NCBI RefSeq assembly: GCF_028618695.1
Contig: NZ_JAQIVI010000507.1
Location: 1 to 44,175, forward strand
Origin: Natrinema soli
Lineage (GTDB): Archaea; Halobacteriota; Halobacteria; Halobacteriales; Natrialbaceae
DNA: 44,175 nucleotides
Reading direction: 5' to 3'
Below the pieces are notes generated by a model. The model saw only the letters and a program-made list of their open reading frames with translations, was not told the origin of the DNA and searched no databases. Positions 33,801 to 41,687 of this stretch are shown one piece after another (the first letter of the stretch is position 1; each line of letters starts with the position of its first letter). The position numbers and the translations under genes were made by a program.

Positions 33801-34671
33801 TGGCGTACGCGACGTCGTCAGTGAAGAGGTAGGCGTCTCGGAACGCTCGCACCGCGTCGAGTATATATTCCCAACGATACACCCGGTTGTAGTAGGCGAC
33901 GAAGTGGTAGCGCGCCCCTTCGACACCGAGTTCGCCGTCCTCGTCAACCCAGCCTGTGCCGTCGTCGACGCCCCAGTTGTCCGGCTTGTCGGGCCGTTCT
34001 TCGTTGACGAGCAGCGAGTCGTCCGCGAGGGCGGGATCGAACGTACCGCGGTCGTCGAGGCCGCTCTCGCGGTAGGCCGCGAAGTCGTTCGTCGGAAATA
34101 CACCACCGGTCGCGGGTTCGACAAGTTTCCACGGCTGTGCTGCAGGGAACGTAATGTCCTGGCGTCCTACTTCGGGCGTCGAATCGACGAGTTCCCACGG
34201 CCGTCGCGTCGGCGTAGCGTTCAACGGATCCGTGCCAAACGTCTCATAGACCGCTGCACCGTTTTGGGGGTTATTGTCGCCGACCGCGTCCGAGAGGGAG
34301 ATGCTGCGTGGCACTGTTTGGGCGGTGACCGCGCGCCACAGTCCGTCTATGTCCTCGTAAGCCTCTCGGTACTCGTCTGCGGTTTCGATCGCCTCCTTCC
34401 GTCGGTTTGCCGCCCAAGTGTATCGATCGGCGTTCTCGCGCGCCGCCGACCGACGGTCCGGTGTGTACAGCGTCGACCGTGTCTTACCGCTTGATTCGGA
34501 GGCGGTCGGAGCATTTCCACCCCGCGTCGGTTCTGCGGTGAACAACCCGCCGAGCGCCAGGACATTGGTCGCCTTCAGGAACTCCCGTCGACCGTGTCCG
34601 TCGATTCCACCGGGCGGTTCGCTCGACTCACTATTGCTCGCTGGACTGGTTTCCTTGTCACCGTTACTCAT
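30883..34671 (-). CDS. Large Tat-exported heparinase II/III-like polysaccharide lyase
   Basis: 1262 residues. Tat signal GRREFLKA near 27-34. From about 90 to 600 an alpha-helical toroid region (RWEYILDAVRAFRDAYLFTDD, GIHEWTGQGKIGGCVEETVA, NHQIHSPSGGHRTALAMSAA; parts) resembles the lyase N-terminal domain. A beta-rich carbohydrate-binding-like insert follows at about 655-760 (VPVTETYEFTLKPF, YEVLIDGETVGEHDF). The heparinase II/III beta-sandwich then carries GRHRDALHVDVHAYGGDLAPDLGYPE and NTISHNTVVVDEA, with the His residues expected in the family. It most likely degrades a uronic-acid polysaccharide outside the cell. The substrate cannot be named. AT-rich promoter sequence lies just above 34672. 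Confidence 0.82.
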   Translation of the reverse strand: MSNGDKETSPASNSESSEPPGGIDGHGRREFLKATNVLALGGLFTAEPTRGGNAPTASESSGKTRSTLYTPDRRSAARENADRYTWAANRRKEAIETADEYREAYEDIDGLWRAVTAQTVPRSISLSDAVGDNNPQNGAAVYETFGTDPLNATPTRRPWELVDSTPEVGRQDITFPAAQPWKLVEPATGGVFPTNDFAAYRESGLDDRGTFDPALADDSLLVNEERPDKPDNWGVDDGTGWVDEDGELGVEGARYHFVAYYNRVYRWEYILDAVRAFRDAYLFTDDVAYARAGTVLVDRIADIYPEMDISVYRYDDGYVGIHEWTGQGKIGGCVEETVAIRVLLSAYDAFFPAMTNEDLLAFLGKKAEEYNVGSKAGADDVRRNIEENVVQAVLPAVQNHQIHSPSGGHRTALAMSAAVQDDPGGYTGDAVEFLLRSGERTHRRDGSYWGEWWVTGGDLLSELVDKVDRDGNHKGSPAASEAAFQALQDVTAVLDDYEGYDGPTVGDHPSVERAAGGRVPQILHEKYLPRAGSMGRTGNPWLPIETEAMTRAFESFGNERFAKAAFLVNGYSYDGMHDGVFTKDPEAVAGSVQEVIDADGPLELSSTNQAGTGLAVLRDGEHYIRGGYRVVGQFPSMTVLDHTADYTVYSGSGTVQFEADTAGQSINFEFSVPVTETYEFTLKPFKSTGYGIYEVLIDGETVGEHDFYRETIGVGDDTVIADGVELSEGTHRLTFENVGKLDAATNYKMGVITATFLDERAQRERELEAERGNTQRSISIQYGASTPDGPGTYGRHRDALHVDVHAYGGDLAPDLGYPEQTGFWPHPDSPGDSSTWPKGEYWTTNTISHNTVVVDEAPQAETGVGSPLHFAATDRVSIADVESPDAYPGVDQYRRTTAMVRIDEQHSYAVDFFRVEGGDDHCFSFHGAAGSAATEGLDLVDQDGGTYAGPDVPRPAYGESSDYDREGESGFDYLDNVARDGDPGERFSVDWGVTDAWDAIPDRGDVHLRLTMVGDVDEVALADGRPPRHPGVPRHLRYALARRQGSNVDSTFTSVLEPYRGDRSVESIEAVPTRSGDDAGRAVKVALANGRTDYVAYAPGESICIVSDKFQFDGFLAVYSEREGEPTFAHVEDGSMLAPVRDGPPLVRDKPGAYEGVIEDFTRNVSRTNEFRVRLTKGPQRGNVADELAGTWLYVETDAGVQAYHIEDATANQGNQMTLNVGEQTTVARFADSSDPDAGYEYTIEERAQFRVPLSRTWVQID

Positions 34672-35012
34672 GGTCTATCATAGTATACATAATACCCGAT
34701 AATAATCATTCCTGATTACCTACCAGATTCGGCTGTGAAATATACCCGCTCCAGTACACGGCAGTCAATTTGCTTGCGCGTACGTTCGCTTAATATTGCT
34801 AGTTTAGAGACCACATCACGAACAGATTTGTGGAAATAGGCTATACATAGGGCAGAATCAACGTGTAATCTGAGCAGAAGACAGCGTAGCGAAGAGAATA
34901 TATCGAATTACGACTGTTTCTCTGGATGACCGACATGTCCACCAATTTTGGGCCGAAATGGACCGTTCAGTGAGTCGAAAAAACGAGGATTTCGGGTGTC
35001 GGGTGTACGAGT
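34672..35012. other. 341-base gap upstream of the lyase
   Basis: AT-rich near 34680-34710 (TAGTATACATAATACCC), which suits the lyase promoter. The rest has no coding region or strong repeat. A 61-codon plus-strand frame starts at 34958 but is part of the relic that follows. Confidence 0.35.
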
Positions 35013-35275
35013 ATGCGAATCAGAACCGACGACGACTACGCATACCGACGAGACGCACGATCGAACGTGCAGCTGACTGCTACGACTGCAACAAGACGAA
35101 AGCAGTGGTGAGTGCCTGCAATGACGTTCCGACGTTCGTCTAGGCCTCCCGCCAAGTCCTCGAGGGCGACGAGCTCACGCTCGAGCAGCGCCGAGAGATC
35201 GCCGAGACGCGTTCGACTCGAGCAGTGGCTTTCGAAGTCCCTCCTGAGACAGTCATTGAGATCGACTACTAAGAG
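35013..35275 (+). pseudogene. Decayed small haloarchaeal gene (frameshift and internal stop)
   Basis: ATG 35013 opens with MRIRTDDDYAYRRDA. A one-base slip then moves the frame to IERAADCYDCNKTKAVVSAC followed by NDVPTFV. A TAG interrupts at 35141, after which SRQVLEGDELTLEQRREIAE then TRSTRAVAFEVPPETVIEID runs to a TAA at 35271. The joined product of about 86 residues belongs to a haloarchaeal family of small proteins starting MRIRTD and ending with a TLEQRREIAET-type helix, which I recall as a DUF of unknown function. Two lesions make it a clear pseudogene. Confidence 0.7.
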
Positions 35276-35306
35276 ATTGAATTTTAGCCCCGGGGCAGAG
35301 AGCGGG

Positions 35307-35573
35307 TCACACTGCGGTTTTCTCAGGGTCGAGGGCCGCGACACGTTTCTCGAGATCCACGTCGCCTCTACTATCGACAGTCACCGTGTAGCCGTTGTAG
35401 GCAAATTCGATTGTGGACGGATTCCTCTTGGAGTCGCGTGCTTCATAGAGTGAGTCAAGCGCGTCCGTGTTGATTGCGGAGTGGATCGGTGGGTTGAGCT
35501 TTTCCGGTTGGACTCCTTCACGTTCGGCGACTTTGTCTACGATCTTCAGACTGAGTGGTTGATTGGGTTGCAC
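35307..35573 (-). CDS. HalOD1 output-domain protein, full length
   Basis: 88 residues from ATG 35573. It consists of one HalOD1 domain: LSLKIVDKVAEREGVQPEKL, NPPIHSAINTDALDSLYE, then FAYNGYTVTVDSRGDVDLEK. HalOD1 is a haloarchaeal output domain, found alone or attached to response regulators, with an unknown target. It is the complete counterpart of the truncated gene at 3728-3928, and its upstream region is duplicated there too. Confidence 0.85.
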   Translation of the reverse strand: MQPNQPLSLKIVDKVAEREGVQPEKLNPPIHSAINTDALDSLYEARDSKRNPSTIEFAYNGYTVTVDSRGDVDLEKRVAALDPEKTAV

Positions 35574-35822
35574 GATCTCCGATGTCAGGAACTAACACAT
35601 AAAACCAGACGTTCCTCTAATGACGCGCGTCAGACAACGGCCTATGATCAGTTCTCATGACATATTCTGAGTAGGTAGGAAATGAGAGATTACGGTGGAA
35701 GAGAATCACTTATTCAGCAGATAGTGCCGATCGAGATTTTCGCTTGCTCGGTCCCGCAATGATCGCTGCCACCGTGCCACCGGAGCAGCGGGAACTCGCT
35801 CGAGCGGACCATTTTGTCACGT
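35450..35822. repeat. Long direct repeat, copy C (partner 3814-4176)
   Basis: Same content and orientation as copy A: HalOD1 5' half plus about 250 upstream bases. The far part in this copy can be read on the plus strand as a short frame from ATG 35759 ending LARADHFVT, which copy A interrupts by TAA. After the shared end the sequence enters unrelated material. Confidence 0.85.
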
Positions 35823-35945
35823 AGGATTGTGCAACCCGATCGTCCATGTGGCCGGGAGACGACGAAACAGTACCAGCCGTCGTGCCGCCTCGAGAACAGC
35901 TCGATAGACGGGCCTATAGACCACCCGCGCAAAAAACACCACCTA

Positions 35946-36408
35946 CTACCGAACCATCCCCAGACTCCGCGCCGCATCCGCCGAAACGACGATATCCCGC
36001 TTCGAAAGCCGAGCCCCGCCACCGGCCACGTCGTCAATCAACGCCGCCAGACCCTTGAGATAGCCCCGATTTCGGGCCTCTCGAAGCGTGAGTGTCGCTC
36101 TCCCCGTGTGTTCGATCGCCCGATTCTCGAGAAAACGCGCGAGCGTCGGCGTCGAACCCGGCGAGATCGGTGGCGGCGAGCTCGAGAACATCGCCCGGTG
36201 TCCGGATTCAGATGCTCGCGACGCGATCGCGTTGCTCTCTCACAGCGTCCGGAATACCGCAAACGCCTCGGCCGATCGAGTCACGTGGGCTGTGATCGAC
36301 GACTCGAAACCCGACGCGGACCAGGCCGTGGTTTGCTCCCGCCTCTCGGACCTGTCTCGTGGCCAGCCGCTCGTGCTCAAGGTCACCTCCAACTAACACG
36401 TCTGCCAC
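35946..36408 (-). pseudogene. Frameshifted gene of unknown function
   Basis: From GTG 36408 the minus strand reads ADVLVGGDLEHERLATRQVR followed by EAGANHGLVRVGFRVVDHSP. The frame then shifts near 36280 to SAEAFAVFRTL, meets a TGA, and resumes with ESNAIASRASESGH. The remaining open part ends with GRATLTLREARNRGYLKGLA and ALIDDVAGGGARLSKRDIVV to a TAG at 35946. The good halves are clearly protein-like and acidic to neutral in a haloarchaeal manner, so this was once one gene of about 155 or more residues. A further stop precedes the GTG. I do not recognise the family. Confidence 0.5.
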
Positions 36409-36489
36409 ACGTCAGACGTGCCGCTGTCGGCGACTTTTCATCAGCTCCAGTTGAAACAGGTGAGTCATGATGCCGCGTAACAAACGCGA

Positions 36490-36741
36490 GGGACCTTCCC
36501 CCTTTTCCGCTGGGACGCTGGAATAATCGAACCCGCGGTCGAACCGATCGAACTCCCACCAGAGGACGAAATGAACCAGTGGATGACCGAACTCGAGAAG
36601 AATGGCGTTACAGCGGAACTCCGGTATAGTCGATTAGCCGATCCCACCGAAGCCGTGGTACTACCTGAGGAGAGAGACGACGAAATCATATCGAGGACCT
36701 CACTACGTTCAGCCTTGCACAAGAATTTCAGACTGAATTAA
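36490..36741 (+). pseudogene. 5'-truncated coding relic
   Basis: A plus-strand frame opens after a TAA near 36478 without a usable start before the middle. It reads GTFPLFRWDAGIIEPAVEPI, then ELPPEDEMNQWMTELEKNGV, and ends in FRLN and TAA 36739-36741. Composition looks coding, but the N-terminus is missing. An internal ATG (36570) would give a short product of about 56 residues. Unknown family. Confidence 0.4.
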
Positions 36742-36864
36742 CTGGGCGCCACGTACTCTGGTGCCAGTACCAGCTATTCTGACTTGCACTGTACATTAAT
36801 CAATTCCATATCAATGAGTAATAATTAAAATCAAGTTATATGCTTTGGGTTCGTATTTCGGAAT

Positions 36865-37218
36865 ATGCGTTCAATGACACAGCGGCTCGCAATATGCCTC
36901 GTCCTGATGGTCAGTGTAACCGGCTTCGCCACAGTTGCGGCTGCAGACGGCGCTGAGACGAACTCCAAGCAGCTGGGTAGTATCGATGTTTCGCTCGAAG
37001 ATAAGCACGCCTCCATTGATGGGATTGAAATCTCGAGTCAGGCGCTCCCGACAGTCGAGATCGACGAGCGCACATACTCGATCAACTCTTTCTCACTGCA
37101 CGCTGATGGTGTGACACTCGAGTATAATGGCCGATCCTATGATATTTGCCAGGTCGATATCACTCTCGAGAATGTCGGCATCACAGTGTCTGATATCTCT
37201 ATCAATAGCGGCGAATAA
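36865..37218 (+). CDS. Small secreted protein of unknown function
   Basis: 117 residues from ATG 36865. Residues 1-27 form a Sec-type signal peptide (LAICLVLMVSVTGFATVAAAD, cleavage probably after AAA). The mature part is beta-rich: SIDGIEISSQALPTVEIDER, NSFSLHADGVTLEYNGRSYD, then ICQVDITLENVGITVSDISI. A single Cys remains after processing. Proteins like this occur in haloarchaea without assigned function. The upstream AT-rich stretch (36820-36850) is a likely promoter. Confidence 0.72.
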   Translation: MRSMTQRLAICLVLMVSVTGFATVAAADGAETNSKQLGSIDVSLEDKHASIDGIEISSQALPTVEIDERTYSINSFSLHADGVTLEYNGRSYDICQVDITLENVGITVSDISINSGE

Positions 37219-37253
37219 CTGTCAGATCGAGGTTGTATTTCATTGTACGCAGT

Positions 37254-37703
37254 TCACTTCGTCGAGTGGCTCTCATGAGGTGGCCTCTTGCGGCGAACAG
37301 CACGCTGCACTTGGCTCTTCGGTATCCATTCCTCAGATAATCCTGTGATCTCTGTTCGCTGGTCGAATGCGTGATGTTTCTCTTGCAACTGGTTTTCTAG
37401 CCATTCAGAGCGGGTTTCATCGTCACCGGCGTTCTCGATGCCTTTTTCAAGATGCTGGATGCGGTGGGCCAGTCGCTTGAGTGGGGGTGCAACTGCTGAA
37501 TTAGTGAAGTGGATTGCCTGCTCTGTTTGGCGATCGATCTGGCCGACGAACTCAGTTGGCGTTTTGCCATCAACGAAACCGATTTTCTCTTCTGCGAGTC
37601 GCGCCTGCTGGCTCGCCCGTGGGAGGCTAGCGGCGGCGATCGGGGCCGACGACCGGTCGGAACTTATCTTGAGTGGGGCGGAGGTGATCGATCGGAGCGG
37701 CGG
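37254..37703 (-). pseudogene. 5'-truncated coding relic (coiled, charged protein)
   Basis: The minus strand is open from a TAG at 37704-37706 to a TGA at 37254-37256 without an ATG, GTG or TTG near its beginning. It encodes a clearly protein-like sequence: LAEEKIGFVDGKTPTEFVGQ, IDRQTEQAIHFTNSAVAPPL, KRLAHRIQHLEKGIENAGDD, then helices ending RRKRPPHES. It looks like the C-terminal 140 residues of a larger helical protein. Family not recognised; a plasmid or virus origin is possible. Confidence 0.5.
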
Positions 37704-37765
37704 CTAATTGGCTTCGTGGTTTCGCGAGAACTATAAGATGAAATTCCTATTCTGAGAATAGATTG

Positions 37766-38401
37766 ATGATCCGCGATACCCGACTCTTAATTGCGGGCTT
37801 CCTCTTCGCTGTGTTCTGCATTGCGTGGTGGTCGATTCCCACCCAAAAATTATTTCTCTTACTCTCGAATGCTCGTGGCGGACTTTTCCTGCTCGTTCTG
37901 TTTACCCTCTATGTTGTTAGACCATTTATAGCTGCTCCATTAAGCCTGTTCTCAATTTTCGTCGGGTACCGGTTTGATCTGTATCTGGGGATTCCAATTG
38001 CCCTGTTCGGGACTATCGTGACCTGTCTTCCACCGTTTGTCATTGCCCAATACTTCCGTGGTGGCAGTGGCTTCTTCGGTTGGCTCTCTAAGAAAGGTGA
38101 GGACGTGTTTGAAACAACGGGCGGAGTCCGCGGTGTTATCGCAGCTCGTCTTTCACCAGCGCCGGCTGATGCAATTTCGTATAGTGCTGGATTTTCTGGG
38201 GTGCCGATGTCTACCTTTATTGCAGGGACTTCGATCGGAGAACTACCATGGGCGACGGCATATGTTGTCACTGGCGCTTCGATGCGAAATCTCACAATGG
38301 GACAAATCCAGTTAGACTGGCGAATCCTTGCAGTTGGTGCTATAATCGCCTTTGCACTGGTAGCCAAGCCAGGATACGAAAAACTCCGTTCGAAGACCTA
38401 A
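37766..38401 (+). CDS. TVP38/TMEM64 (VTT-domain) membrane protein
   Basis: 211 residues from ATG 37766 (a TTG precedes it directly). Five or six hydrophobic helices; the VTT signature is seen as RPFIAAPLSLFSIFVGYRFD, GGVRGVIAARLSPAPADAIS (the F/L-x-R-x-x-P type motif) and YSAGFSGVPMSTFIAGTSIG. VTT proteins are lipid scramblases or lipid carriers in the cytoplasmic membrane. The gene stands alone; a second VTT/DedA-like gene lies at 41688. Confidence 0.85.
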   Translation: MIRDTRLLIAGFLFAVFCIAWWSIPTQKLFLLLSNARGGLFLLVLFTLYVVRPFIAAPLSLFSIFVGYRFDLYLGIPIALFGTIVTCLPPFVIAQYFRGGSGFFGWLSKKGEDVFETTGGVRGVIAARLSPAPADAISYSAGFSGVPMSTFIAGTSIGELPWATAYVVTGASMRNLTMGQIQLDWRILAVGAIIAFALVAKPGYEKLRSKT

Positions 38402-38515
38402 CGACGCGCTTTGTAGGAAATGAAGACAGCAATACCGAGAACTGCGGCATACCAGAGCGTTCCAACGCGGACGAGTACTGTCGCAACTGTGGTCGTTATG
38501 GACGAACTGAAATAG

Positions 38516-39337
38516 ATGCCCTACACCGACCCACTCGAGGCGTTCACCGACTTCTACACCGGGCCGTATTTCGAGACTGTTCAGGACCTTGGCGACGCCT
38601 ATCCCGACGAGCGCTCGCTTCGAATCGACTGGCACACCCTCGAGTCGTGGGACGGCTCTGTTGCCGACGAGTTCCTCCAGAAACCTGCTCGGATGCGACA
38701 GTTCGCAACGAACACGCTCACTCGGCTTGACGAGATATCCGTCGTTGGCGTAAACGTCCGCGTCTACAATCTCCCCGGCTGACAGACGGTTCGCGTCGGG
38801 AAGTATCGGACGCGCCAACTCGGCAAGCTGCTGTCCGTCCGAGGGAAGGTCGTTGATATGGACGGCGTCACGCCCTATGCGGAGGTAGCCGCGTTCGAAT
38901 GCCCGTTATGCGGGACGCTCTCTCGAATGCCCCAAAGCTACGGCGACCTCATAAAACCGAACGAATGCGCGGGGTGTGAGAACTCAAGACCGGGCTTTCG
39001 GTTTAACCGCGAGCAATCCGAACTCGTCGATCTCCAGAAAATCGTTATCATCCCGCCAGACAGCAACTTGGAAGAACCGCCGGCCACGATCGCCTTTCTG
39101 AAAAACGACCTCGTCGATATGGTCGGTCCCGGCGACCTCGTCACGCTGAATGGGATTTGCGAGACGTTCAAAGGCCAGGCACAGGAAGCTATTGGTGACT
39201 ACGCTACCGAGAACGATATCGGTCTGGTCGTCATGGCATCCGAGGGCGAATCGGACCTGGCCAGCCAGTCGCTGGGAAGCGTCACGGACCGCGTTCTCCG
39301 CACGGTTGACGTGCCAGTCCTCGTCGTATTCCAGTAG
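38516..39337 (+). pseudogene. MCM helicase N-terminal domain fused to a UspA C-terminus, with an internal stop
   Basis: From ATG 38516 (MPYTDPLEAFTDFYTGPYFE) the first 88 codons are the helical N-terminal part of an archaeal MCM. A TGA at 38780 interrupts; the same frame continues RVGKYRTRQLGKLLSVRGKV into the MCM OB-fold with its zinc site (FECPLCGTL and CAGCE). At about 39175, after DLVTLNGICETFKGQ, it runs in frame into AIGDYATENDIGLVVMASEG and SLGSVTDRVLRTVDVPVLVV, the end of a universal stress protein. The AAA+ helicase domain is missing. An ORF from ATG 38858 (159 codons) could be translated alone. Confidence 0.82.
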
Positions 39338-39688
39338 CCCAGCTGGCCGATCGTGTGAGGGAGTACGAGAAGAATATCTTGGCCTTCGAGGATGAGGGGC
39401 TGTCACACCGAACCACGAGGGGAGATACGCGAGCATCGCTACGCGCAACAATATCTCTTTCACAGGCTGACGAGCGGATATCACAGGGCCCGATCCCGAG
39501 GCAGTTCACGACGTCGTCTTCGGTGCTATACTCGATCAGCTGGCTGAGCATTCGCAGTCGACGTTCCTGCTTACTCACTCGCAGGAGCCACGTCGGCATA
39601 CTTTCCTCCGCTACCTGCTCAACAAAGTAGCGTTCTGAAGAGAAGCAAACTAATTAGCAGGTTCGCCGCGTGGTTACCTCCAGCAAGC
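39338..39688. other. 351-base gap before the UspA gene
   Basis: Several overlapping short frames on both strands, none recognisable. A minus-strand frame from 39599 (WLLRVSKQERRLRMLSQLIE) has a helix-like start that could be a regulatory domain remnant, but this is weak. A plausible promoter lies near 39640-39660 (AAACTAATTAGC). Confidence 0.3.
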
Positions 39689-40555
39689 ATGTACGAGGAT
39701 ATCCTACTTCCGTTCGATGGAACCGAGGGAGCGGCGGGCGTACTCCATCACGCTGGCGAAATCGCGCACTGGGCCGACGCGACAATTCACATCCTCTACG
39801 TGGCCGACACCACTCGTGACAGCGTCACCGTCGTTGAGGGGCAAACTGTGGATGCACTCGTTCGGCAAGGCGAGGACATTGTCGAGGAAGCTGAGAAAAC
39901 GCTGTGCACGCTCGGTGTCGACTATGAGTCCGACGTCGTCCAAGGGAATCCAGCGCCGACGATCAGCGAGTACGCTGAGCGCTACGAGCACGATTTGATC
40001 GTGATGCCGACACACGGCCGAGAGGGAATCTCCCGATATCTCATCGGGAGTGTGTCCGAAAAGGTCGTCCGTCTGTCGCCGGTGCCCGTTCTCACGGCCC
40101 GAATGCAACCCGACGAACAGTTCACGTTCCCCTACGAGAACATCCTCATTCCGACAGATGGCAGCCCGAGCGCCACCCATGCCGCCCGCCACGGGCTTTC
40201 GCTCGCGGCAGCCCTTGATGCAACTGTGCATGTCCTGTCCGTCGTCGACGAGACGTCGCTCGGGCCGGACATTCGGTCAACGATTTCGGGCCAAGAGAGA
40301 GAGCAATCTGCGACCGACGCCGTCGACGACCTCGTCTCGGAGGCGGAGACACACAGCGTCGCAGACACTGTCCGACACGTCGAACACGGAACGCCCATCT
40401 CGGAAATTCTCGACTGTATCGAGACGAACGACATCCACGCCGTCGTGATGGGCACGACAGGCAGACGCGGAACCGATCGCATACTGCTCGGTAGCGTCGC
40501 TGAAAAGACGGTCCGCTCCGCCCCAGTCCCCGTTCTCACGGTCAGAGAAAACTAA
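39689..40555 (+). CDS. Tandem universal stress protein (two UspA domains)
   Basis: 288 residues with two UspA domains (about 1-140 and 148-288). Each starts with a strand-Asp pattern (ILLPFDGTEGA; ILIPTDGSPSA) and ends with the ATP-binding glycine motif (MPTHGREGISRYLIGSVSEK; MGTTGRRGTDRILLGSVAEK), followed by PVPVLT. The cytoplasmic role is stress-related nucleotide sensing. It starts 351 bases after the MCM-UspA chimera, whose UspA tail may derive from a relative. Confidence 0.92.
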   Translation: MYEDILLPFDGTEGAAGVLHHAGEIAHWADATIHILYVADTTRDSVTVVEGQTVDALVRQGEDIVEEAEKTLCTLGVDYESDVVQGNPAPTISEYAERYEHDLIVMPTHGREGISRYLIGSVSEKVVRLSPVPVLTARMQPDEQFTFPYENILIPTDGSPSATHAARHGLSLAAALDATVHVLSVVDETSLGPDIRSTISGQEREQSATDAVDDLVSEAETHSVADTVRHVEHGTPISEILDCIETNDIHAVVMGTTGRRGTDRILLGSVAEKTVRSAPVPVLTVREN

Positions 40556-40687
40556 TAGATCAGTGGGAAGCCGTGGTACTGGTCGCTGACGGCAGTTCAC
40601 ATATTGGATAGTCCCTTTCCCTGTCTCCGTCACGTCGCCAGCGAAGTGCCTTCCGTCGCAGTGGAAGCCGAGCGATGACTGCTACGC

Positions 40688-41564
40688 TCATCTCGATGAC
40701 TCGTAACTCAGGATTTTGCTGAACCAGTTGACGTCATCATTCAGCAAGAGAGAGAGAGAAAGTTGAGGTAGCCCTGAAGATGGTGCTTCGAGGCGCCTCT
40801 GAACTTCGCCAGCCACTGTCGAAGGAAGCTGTGGCGGTTCTCACAGCTGTTTACGTGAGCGTTGCCGATCACGTACGTGTCATCGTGCGTGATCGCCAGA
40901 TGAGCGTCAATTCCGTCGTATTCGTCGATGTCATCGTAGATCGTATAGTCATCGGTACACAGAATCACCGTCTCATCACCTCGGTCGGCAATCTCTTCGT
41001 CCACGTCCTGGAGAGTTTCTCGAACCAGAAACTCAACTCGTCCGTCGCTCTGACAGACGAGTGTCACGACTGGCGGTTTGTCCGATTCGAAGCTCCCTCG
41101 TCCCTTTTTTTGAGTCCGCGCAAGCGCGGACTCTTACCTTCCTTCTCGATCCCCTTCTCACCCGCTGTCACGTAGATTTCGTCGGCTTCACACACGTCCG
41201 AAAGCGTCAGATCGTCCAACTCACCGCACAACTCCTGCAGATCGTGGCAGAAGTTCAACACCGCTTCGTAGTCTCGCTGCAGTTCCGACGCGATCTGTGC
41301 CGACCGCACAGATCGCATCTCCTCGATGGGGAATTTCTGATGCTCAAAAAACGAGTCCGTGAGATCGTTGAAATACGTCTCACACTCCTTGCACCGGTAC
41401 TGTTGAGCGTCTTTTCCCGTCGTTCCCTTCTTGCTGGCTGGATCGCTCTCCCCGAAATAGACGCATGATTCCGTCGCGCCCGCTTCGGCGCGACAGAGTC
41501 GCTCGTAGCAGTCGTCCGGATCAGGAAGGAACACTTCTACCGAGTCCCTGTCCATCAACAGCAA
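40688..41564 (-). pseudogene. IS1595-family transposase broken by two slippage events
   Basis: The minus-strand N-terminal part (41564-41064) has the zinc-ribbon start and ADEIYVTAGEKG, the first part of the DDE core. It goes out of frame at a run of seven A (T at 41105-41111 on the plus strand). The next part (from 41067) reads VTLVCQSDGRVEFLVRETLQ, CTDDYTIYDDIDEYDG, NAHVNSCENRHSFLRQWLAK and FRGASKHHLQGYLNFLSL. It leaves frame again at a TC/GA repeat at about 40750, after which LLNDDVNWFSKILSYESSR to a TGA at 40688 is the likely true end. The zinc ribbon reads CVYFGES where CVYCGES is usual. IS1595 moves by cut and paste; this copy cannot. Confidence 0.82.
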
Positions 41565-41687
41565 CTAACGAACTCCTCGCTACTGGAAGTTACGACTGGT
41601 CGGGATGAGCGTCCTATCGATACATACTCGACACGTGGCAGATATGAAGCGAGTGGCGACGAGAGAGACCTGGGTTCATTCAAACAC

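Noticed and set aside
33445..34494. 349-codon plus-strand frame opposite the lyase gene
   Set aside because: Antisense to a well-supported Tat-exported protein; Val/Arg-rich composition typical of a reverse-strand shadow.
39282..39599. Minus-strand frame with a helix-like start between the MCM-UspA chimera and UspA
   Set aside because: Overlaps the chimera's end and loses any protein-like character after 50 codons; not enough to call a gene.
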